A stretch of 12,123 nucleotides of DNA from Pseudomonadota bacterium (GTDB lineage Bacteria > Pseudomonadota > Alphaproteobacteria > Acetobacterales > Acetobacteraceae): contig JAKBAQ010000057.1 in NCBI GenBank assembly GCA_021808985.1, positions 1 through 12,123 of the forward strand, given 5' to 3'. The notes below the pieces were generated by a model, which made no database searches, was not told where the DNA came from, and worked only from the letters and a program-made list of their open reading frames with translations. Positions 6,586 to 12,123 of the stretch are shown here, piece by piece. Every line of letters begins with the position of its first letter. The first letter of the stretch is position 1. Made by a program: the position numbers and the translations under genes.

Positions 6586-7947
6586 ATGAGCGACCTCCTG
6601 GCGAACATCCCCGAATTCTCAGTCGCCGAACTCGCGGGGGCGGTGAAGAAAACCCTGGAAGGGGCGTTTGGCAGGGTGCGGGTGCGCGGCGAGATCACCG
6701 AGTTCAAGGCCTATGCCTCCGGCCACCAATATTTCGCCCTGAAGGATGAGAGCGCCAAGATCCGCGCCATTATCTGGAAAGGCAGCGTGCCGCGGGTTGG
6801 CCTGAAGGCGGAGAACGGGGTTGAGGTCATCGCCACCGGGCGCATCACCTCTTATCCGGAGCGCTCGGAATATCAGCTCATCGTCGAGCGGCTGGAATAT
6901 GCCGGGGCCGGGGCGCTGCTGGCGCGCATCGAGGCGCTGAAGGTGAAGCTGGCGGCGGAGGGGCTGTTTGAGCGCAAGCGGCCGCTGCCCATGCTGCCTG
7001 CTGTCATCGGCGTGATCACCTCCGCCCAGGGCGCGGTGCTGCAGGATATCAAGACCACCATCGCCCGGCGGTTTCCACGCCCGATTCTGCTCTGGCCGGT
7101 GGCGGTGCAGGGCGAGGGCGCGGCCGCCGGCATCGCCGCCGCCATTAACGGCTTCTCGGCCTTGCCGGCGGGCGGGGCGATTCCCCGGCCGGATGTGCTG
7201 ATCGTCGCGCGTGGCGGCGGCAGCCTGGAAGACCTGATGGCCTTCAACGACGAGCAGGTGGTGCGCGCCGCCGCCGCCTGCGCCATTCCGCTGATCTCAG
7301 CCGTGGGGCACGAGACCGACACGACGCTGATCGATTTCGCCTCCGACCGGCGCGCCCCCACCCCGACGGCGGCGGCGGAGATGGCGATTCCCGCGCGGCT
7401 GGAACTGCTGGCCGACCTGGCGCAGAAAGCCGCCCGGCTGAGCGGCGCCCTGGCGCGCGCCACCACGCGGGCGCACCTGCTGCTGGACCGCGCCGGCGCC
7501 AGACTGCCGGACCTGCCCGCCATTCTGGGCGCGGCCCGCCAGCGGCTGGATGACAGGGGCGAGCGCCTGGGCCTGGCGCTGCCCAATTTCTTCACCCGCC
7601 GCCGCGCCGGGCTGGAGCGCATGGCGGGCCGGCTGATGCACCCGCGCGAGCTGCTGGGGCATGGGCGCAACGCGGTTGCGCTGCTGGAGCAGCGGCTTGG
7701 CGCGCCGCTGCCTGGGCGCCTGCGCGAATCCCGGCTGCGGCTGGAGAACCTGGCCGCGCGGCTGGATGCCGTCTCCTACGCCGCCGTGCTGGCGCGGGGG
7801 TTCGCGCTGGTGACCAACGCCAGGGGCGCGCCGGTTTCCAGCGCCGCCCAGGTGGCGCCGGGCGCGGCGCTGAGCATCAAATTCGCTGACGGCGATGTGG
7901 CGGTGAAGGCCGCCGCCAGGAGCGCGCAGCTGGATCTGGGCCTGTAG
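6586..7947 (+). CDS. xseA: Exodeoxyribonuclease VII large subunit
   Basis: This 453-aa subunit of the single-strand-specific exonuclease VII works with the small subunit XseB, which is not in this window. The N-terminal OB-fold (residues 10-105) starts FSVAELAGAVKKTLEGAFG and includes VRGEITEFKAYASGHQYFALKD. The catalytic domain has VIGVITSAQGAVLQDI (140-155), VLIVARGGGSLEDLMAFNDE (204-223) and ISAVGHETDTTLIDFASDRRAPTP (237-260). The Ala/Leu/Arg-rich part, about 270-410, is the expected coiled-coil arm. The frame stays open far upstream (to 4441), but homology starts at ATG 6586 and the upstream part is antisense to purD. No good Shine-Dalgarno precedes the start. Confidence 0.96.
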   Translation: MSDLLANIPEFSVAELAGAVKKTLEGAFGRVRVRGEITEFKAYASGHQYFALKDESAKIRAIIWKGSVPRVGLKAENGVEVIATGRITSYPERSEYQLIVERLEYAGAGALLARIEALKVKLAAEGLFERKRPLPMLPAVIGVITSAQGAVLQDIKTTIARRFPRPILLWPVAVQGEGAAAGIAAAINGFSALPAGGAIPRPDVLIVARGGGSLEDLMAFNDEQVVRAAAACAIPLISAVGHETDTTLIDFASDRRAPTPTAAAEMAIPARLELLADLAQKAARLSGALARATTRAHLLLDRAGARLPDLPAILGAARQRLDDRGERLGLALPNFFTRRRAGLERMAGRLMHPRELLGHGRNAVALLEQRLGAPLPGRLRESRLRLENLAARLDAVSYAAVLARGFALVTNARGAPVSSAAQVAPGAALSIKFADGDVAVKAAARSAQLDLGL

Positions 7948-7948
7948 G

Positions 7949-7982
7949 CCCGGCGGGCGTGGCGCGAGATTCGCGCGCCGGG
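7949..7982 (+). terminator. GC-rich hairpin after xseA
   Basis: The outer arms CCCGGCG (7949-7955) and CGCCGGG (7976-7982) can pair, and an inner stem CGCGA/TCGCG (7963-7967/7971-7975) stacks inside asymmetrically. Only a weak T stretch follows. It starts two bases after the xseA stop and is a plausible transcription end. Confidence 0.4.
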
Positions 7983-8090
7983 TGGTTTCGCAATATTTAT
8001 ACACCCTTGAGGCGAAACAAAAAATGAAATCCCGCGCAGATTGCGCGCCAGCGGAAATGCCGCAAGAAATCACGCATTCGTGAAGAGTTT

Positions 8091-8110
8091 TGTTTTTACC
8101 TGTTTTTACC
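8091..8110 (+). repeat. Tandem 10-bp repeat
   Basis: TGTTTTTACC occurs twice back to back, one helical turn apart. It could be a paired protein-binding site or chance in T-rich DNA. Confidence 0.5.
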
Positions 8111-8420
8111 GAGTCTTTTTCAATCAGGGCAAAGAGATCATTGCAATTATAGCGGGAATTGGATGTTCTAACACGCGCGAAAATTGAAATGTTTCCCGCC
8201 CGCGTTTTCGAGGATTTTGGTTTTTGGCAGATAATATGTTGGTTTTATTCATTGCCTGAGCAACAGGCCGGCGCCGCGAGCGGATGGCGCGAATATATCC
8301 GTATAAATTCCCGCTAAAGTTGCCAAATCATAACTATCACATTCTCGTGAAGTTCAGCGGATTTGTAAAGTTTTCCGGCGTTTATCGGAAAATTATGAGT
8401 TCACACCAGAAACAAACTCG

Positions 8421-8450
8421 TTGACTCACAATATCGAAATCTGAGATATC
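8421..8450 (+). promoter_or_regulatory. Candidate promoter of the Hint gene
   Basis: TTGACT (8421-8426) is a near-consensus -35 box. A weak -10 candidate, AGATAT or GATATC, follows at 17-18 nt (8444-8450). Transcription would begin near 8457 and give a T-rich leader of roughly 90 nt before ATG 8551. Confidence 0.4.
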
Positions 8451-8465
8451 GTGATCTCGAACGAT
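8443..8465. promoter_or_regulatory. Operator-like overlapping inverted repeats at the -10/start region
   Basis: GAGAT (8443-8447) and ATCTC (8454-8458) form one dyad. ATCGT (8448-8452) and ACGAT (8461-8465) form a second, interleaved one. Both cover the expected -10 box and transcription start, where a repressor would act. The arms are only 5 bp each, so chance is possible. Confidence 0.3.
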
Positions 8466-8484
8466 GCGGATTATTCCGCTTTTT
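8466..8484 (+). terminator. Small hairpin plus T run in the Hint gene leader
   Basis: GCGGA (8466-8470), a 4-nt loop and TCCGC (8475-8479) are followed at once by TTTTT. The shape is that of an intrinsic terminator, but the stem is only 5 bp. If transcription starts near 8457 it would lie at the very 5' end of the leader, too early for a normal attenuator. It may protect or fold the mRNA end. Confidence 0.25.
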
Positions 8485-8550
8485 GTCTTTGAATTCTTTA
8501 TTTGTTTATTTTTTTTATCGCCAACAACGGCATGTTATGGAGATCCGCTT

Positions 8551-9519
8551 ATGACAACGCACGTACAGTCGATTACCTGGGCCGAAAGTGGCGGCACGCA
8601 GGTCGGTAGCGTTTATGATCTATCCGCTGGCGATACCGTAACGCTCACCTTGGCGTTCAACGCCACCTCCGGCGGTCAGTCCTTCACCCCCGTCGTCGGC
8701 GATTATTTCCTGCTGAGCAATGGCGGCCATGCGATTTATAATGGCACCGCCTGGGTCTATACCGTCGCCGCCGGCGATGCGACCGGCAATCTGAGCGTAC
8801 CCGGCGTTTCCACCGGTTCCAACTCAAATCTTTACATCCCCATCTATACCTCAACCGGCGCCACCGCTTACGACCTCGGTGCCGCCTCGCCCGGCATTCT
8901 GCCCTCCTCGCCCACCACGACCTATGACGTGATCTGCTTCTACCCTGGCACGCTGATCGCCACGCCGGAGGGGGACAAGGCGGTGGAGACGCTGCGCGCC
9001 GGCGACCTGGTGCTGACCGCCGATGGCAAATCTGCCCCGGTGCGCTGGATGGGGCGGCAGACGGTTTCCACCAGCTTCGCGGACCCGCTGCGCGTGCTGC
9101 CGATCCGCATCAAGGCCGGCGCGCTGGCCGAGGGTGTGCCCGCCCGCGACCTGCTGGTCTCCCCGGACCATGCGCTGCTGGTCGGCGACGTGCTGGTGCA
9201 GGCCTCCGCGCTGGTGAATGGGGTGTCGGTCCTGCGCGAAACCAAGGTGCCGACCACCTTCACCTATCATCATGTGGAGCTGGCGGACCACTCGCTGATC
9301 CTGGCCGAGAACACCCCGGCGGAAACCTTCGTCGACAACGTGGACCGCATGGCGTTCGACAACTGGGCCGAGCATGAGGCCCTGGCCGATGCCGCCGCCA
9401 TTACCGAAATGAACCTGCCGCGCGCCAAGGCCGCGCGCCAGGTGCCGGCGGCCGAACGCGCCCGCCTGATGGAGCGGGCGACCGCTCTGTATGGCGCGCC
9501 GGTGGCCACCGCCGCCTAA
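8551..9519 (+). CDS. Hint-domain (hedgehog/intein-like) protein
   Basis: This 322-aa protein has two parts. Residues 1-127 are Gly/Ser/Thr-rich, beta-like and not recognised. Residues 129-265 are a Hint_2-type domain: it opens at C129 in CFYPGTLIATPEG, continues with VETLRAGDLVLTADG and the SPDHALLV block (H207), and ends with YHHVELADHSLILAENTPAETFVD (239-262, with H240, H241 and H247). The tail is helical. Such domains are related to autoprocessing hedgehog and intein modules, but what these bacterial versions do is unknown. ATG 8551 is chosen because GGAG precedes it by 8 nt. The frame extends to ATG 8464; those 29 extra codons are AT-rich, unlike the gene body, yet read like a hydrophobic signal peptide (IIPLFVFEFFICLFFL). 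An intrinsic terminator follows. Confidence 0.85.
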   Translation: MTTHVQSITWAESGGTQVGSVYDLSAGDTVTLTLAFNATSGGQSFTPVVGDYFLLSNGGHAIYNGTAWVYTVAAGDATGNLSVPGVSTGSNSNLYIPIYTSTGATAYDLGAASPGILPSSPTTTYDVICFYPGTLIATPEGDKAVETLRAGDLVLTADGKSAPVRWMGRQTVSTSFADPLRVLPIRIKAGALAEGVPARDLLVSPDHALLVGDVLVQASALVNGVSVLRETKVPTTFTYHHVELADHSLILAENTPAETFVDNVDRMAFDNWAEHEALADAAAITEMNLPRAKAARQVPAAERARLMERATALYGAPVATAA

Positions 9520-9543
9520 AACCGCTTTTTAAGCCGTACAGTG

Positions 9544-9573
9544 AAAACCCCGCCGGGCTCCGGCGGGGTTTTT
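9544..9573 (+). terminator. Rho-independent terminator of the Hint gene
   Basis: A 13-bp stem, with arms 9544-9556 and 9560-9572, pairs AAAACCCCGCCGG with its complement around a 3-nt loop and runs into a five-T tract. It stands 24 nt after the Hint stop codon. Confidence 0.92.
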
Positions 9574-9732
9574 GCGTGTGGGGAGAGGCGCCCGGCGGAG
9601 TGCGGCGGCAAGGTTGCGCAAGGGCGGGCTGATCCGTAAATCCACCCGGCTGCCTGTTATCCTCTCCCATGCTTTGGATGAGGGCGGCGCCGGGCGTTTC
9701 CGGCAGACAGACATGCTCCAGAAAGGTGAAAC

Positions 9733-10302
9733 ATGCCCCTCAGCCGCGCCACCCCCCGCAAACTGCTGCACCAGCGCGATATTCAGATTCGCGGCTATGA
9801 GCGCGCGGACGGGCTGGTGGATATCGAGGCGCATATCGTGGACAGCAAGACCTATAGCTGGAGCAACCAGGACCGCGGCGGCATACAGGCCGGGGAGGCG
9901 CTGCATGATATGTGGGTGCGCCTGACCATCGACCGGGACATGGTGATCCAGGGCTGCGAAGCCTCGATGGACGCCACACCTTATAATACATGCACGGGCG
10001 CCACCGGCAGCTTCAGCCGCCTGACCGGGCTGAAGCTGGGGAAGGGGTTTATCAAGGCCGCCATGGCGCAGCTGGGCGGGGTGGTGAGCTGCACGCATCT
10101 GCGCGAGCTGCTGCAGCCGGTGGCCACGGTGGCGTTCCAGACCATACACAGCCTGCGCGAGCACCAGGCCCCGGGCAATGCGGGCAAGGCCGCGCGCACC
10201 GCCGCGGGCATTCAGGTGGGGCTGCTGAACACATGCTTCGCCTATGACGAAACCGGCCCCCTGGCGCGGCGGGCGGGCGCGGGCGAGGACAGCGCCACAT
10301 GA
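9733..10302 (+). CDS. DUF2889 domain-containing protein
   Basis: This 189-aa protein is of a conserved but uncharacterised family. Features matching DUF2889 as I remember it are the opening HQRDIQIRGYERADGLVDIEAHIVDSK (13-39), GEALHDMWVRLTID (54-67), the central Cys-containing ATPYNTC (81-87), and GGVVSCTHLRELLQPVATVAFQ (115-136) with C120 and H122. The conserved Cys and His residues suggest metal binding or catalysis, but this is a guess. No signal peptide or membrane segment is visible. The start is ATG 9733, with AAAGGTG 5 nt upstream. It lies about 160 bp after the Hint terminator and about 95 bp before atpH, on the same strand. Confidence 0.85.
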   Translation: MPLSRATPRKLLHQRDIQIRGYERADGLVDIEAHIVDSKTYSWSNQDRGGIQAGEALHDMWVRLTIDRDMVIQGCEASMDATPYNTCTGATGSFSRLTGLKLGKGFIKAAMAQLGGVVSCTHLRELLQPVATVAFQTIHSLREHQAPGNAGKAARTAAGIQVGLLNTCFAYDETGPLARRAGAGEDSAT

Positions 10303-10398
10303 AGGCCGTGCAATCTTTGCCAATTCCCAAGGCTTGCGGCCTTGCTGGCCGCGCGACCCTATGTTACTGCCCCGCCGAACCCTGTAACACGGGTTTGG

Positions 10399-10995
10399 AT
10401 GCCACAAAAACCACAAGGCGAGCATTGTAATTTGGTCGACATCACCGGCACTGGCGAGACAGGACTATCCGCGCGCTACTCGGCCGCGCTTTATGCCCTG
10501 GCTTTTGACCAGAACATCCTCCCCGAGGTCATCGGCCAGATGGCTGACCTTGGCCGCCTGATCGCGCAGAGCGCCGAGCTGAAGCGCCTGCTCGGCAACC
10601 CGCTGACTGATGCGGCGCGAATCGCCCCGGCGCTGAGCCAGGCGCTCGCTGAACAGGGTTTTCTGCCCATTATCCGCAATTTCGTGAACGTGGTCATCGC
10701 CAACAGGCGCCTGGCCGCGCTGCCCGCGCTGGTTAACGGGTTTGCCGCCTATGTGGCCGCCAAGCGGGGCGAGGCCGTGGCCACCGTTACCTCCGCGCAG
10801 CCGCTGAGCGATGTGCAGCGCGCGCAGCTGACCGCCCGCCTCACCGAGGCCGGCTATGGCAATGTGAAGCTGATAGAGCAGACCGATGCCAGCCTGCTGG
10901 GCGGCATGGTGCTCCAAATTGGCGCAAAACTTTTTGATACCAGTCTGAAATCACGCCTTAACCGGCTCAATTATTCTCTAAAGGGAGCTGCCTGA
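10399..10995 (+). CDS. atpH: ATP synthase F1 delta subunit
   Basis: The delta subunit links the F1 head to the peripheral stalk of the F0F1 ATP synthase. From ATG 10399 it is 198 aa. The N-terminal helical domain begins LSARYSAALYALAFDQ, FLPIIRNFVNVVIANRRL is the middle block, and the C-terminal signature is LIEQTDASLLGGMVLQIGAKLFDTSLKSRLNRL. The start is uncertain. The frame opens at TTG 10342, but a CCTATGTTAC -10-like stretch near 10358-10367 suggests that part is upstream of transcription. TTG 10432 has AAGGCGAG 9 nt upstream and would give 187 aa, closer to the usual alphaproteobacterial length. The gene leads the F1 operon, with atpA 1 nt downstream. Confidence 0.93.
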   Translation: MPQKPQGEHCNLVDITGTGETGLSARYSAALYALAFDQNILPEVIGQMADLGRLIAQSAELKRLLGNPLTDAARIAPALSQALAEQGFLPIIRNFVNVVIANRRLAALPALVNGFAAYVAAKRGEAVATVTSAQPLSDVQRAQLTARLTEAGYGNVKLIEQTDASLLGGMVLQIGAKLFDTSLKSRLNRLNYSLKGAA

Positions 10996-10996
10996 C

Positions 10997-12123
<1,127 letters not shown>

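Larger units (their letters stand above)
7983..8463. other. AT-rich gene-free strip upstream of the Hint gene
   Basis: Base composition falls sharply compared with both neighbours. I see no credible gene. The longest small ORF I read (8189-8317, 42 codons) has no ribosome binding site and no recognisable product. The strip holds an exact tandem 10-mer, TGTTTTTACC twice at 8091-8110. At its end it has a promoter-like pair and operator-like inverted repeats. It may be a regulatory region, a remnant of acquired DNA, or may encode an untranslated RNA; the sequence alone does not decide. Confidence 0.6.

Noticed and set aside
8023..8082. A 19-codon ORF beginning MKSRADCAP.
   Set aside because: It is too short, and the only purine stretch upstream is too far away to serve as its ribosome site.
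8189..8317. A 42-codon small ORF (MFPARVFEDFG...) in the AT-rich strip.
   Set aside because: There is no Shine-Dalgarno sequence, no recognisable features, and a length expected by chance in AT-rich DNA.
9529..10425. A 298-codon minus-strand frame over the DUF2889 gene.
   Set aside because: It runs through the Hint terminator and opposite a recognised protein family, with shadow-type composition and no ribosome site.

Overview
The window is GC-rich, tightly packed DNA of an alphaproteobacterium. Family Acetobacteraceae (Acidocella/Acidiphilium-like) is my best guess. The reasons are the F1 ATPase order atpH-atpA without atpB/E/F directly upstream, the purD/xseA sequences, and a secreted-type Hint (hedgehog/intein-like) protein of a kind that is common in acetic acid bacteria. 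This placement is an inference from protein flavour; no rRNA or tRNA gene is present.

Layout. Positions 1-156 hold the end of an AT-rich repeat with two perfect 30-bp palindromes. A small exported monoheme cytochrome c follows (240-653, +). It converges on a tyrosine/dual-specificity-type phosphatase (702-1376, -), with a GC-rich hairpin between the two 3' ends. The phosphatase diverges over 38 bp from an MsbA-type ABC transporter half-molecule (1415-3169, +). Immediately after the transporter lies a second, complete, oppositely oriented copy of the same repeat (3173-3345). It has recognisable terminal inverted repeats, so the family looks like a MITE or miniature palindromic element. An aldo/keto reductase (3362-4408, -), an Stf0-like sulfotransferase (4474-5241, -) and purD (5248-6537, -) lie head to tail and could form one transcript, purD-stf0-akr. 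xseA (6586-7947, +) diverges from purD.

The strip 7948-8550 has no convincing gene. It is markedly AT-rich and carries the probable promoter, operator-like repeats and leader of a Hint-domain protein gene (8551-9519, +), which ends in a classical rho-independent terminator. A DUF2889 protein gene (9733-10302, +) follows. The window ends in the ATP synthase F1 operon: atpH (10399-10995) and the first 375 codons of atpA (10997 to the window edge).

Functionally most genes are housekeeping: purine synthesis, exonuclease VII and ATP synthase. The accessory and less understood parts are the inverted repeat pair bracketing about 3 kb, the Hint protein with its unusual AT-rich control region, the sulfotransferase translationally linked to purD, and the DUF2889 protein beside the atp operon. 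I see no CRISPR array, transposase, integrase, toxin-antitoxin pair or defence island.
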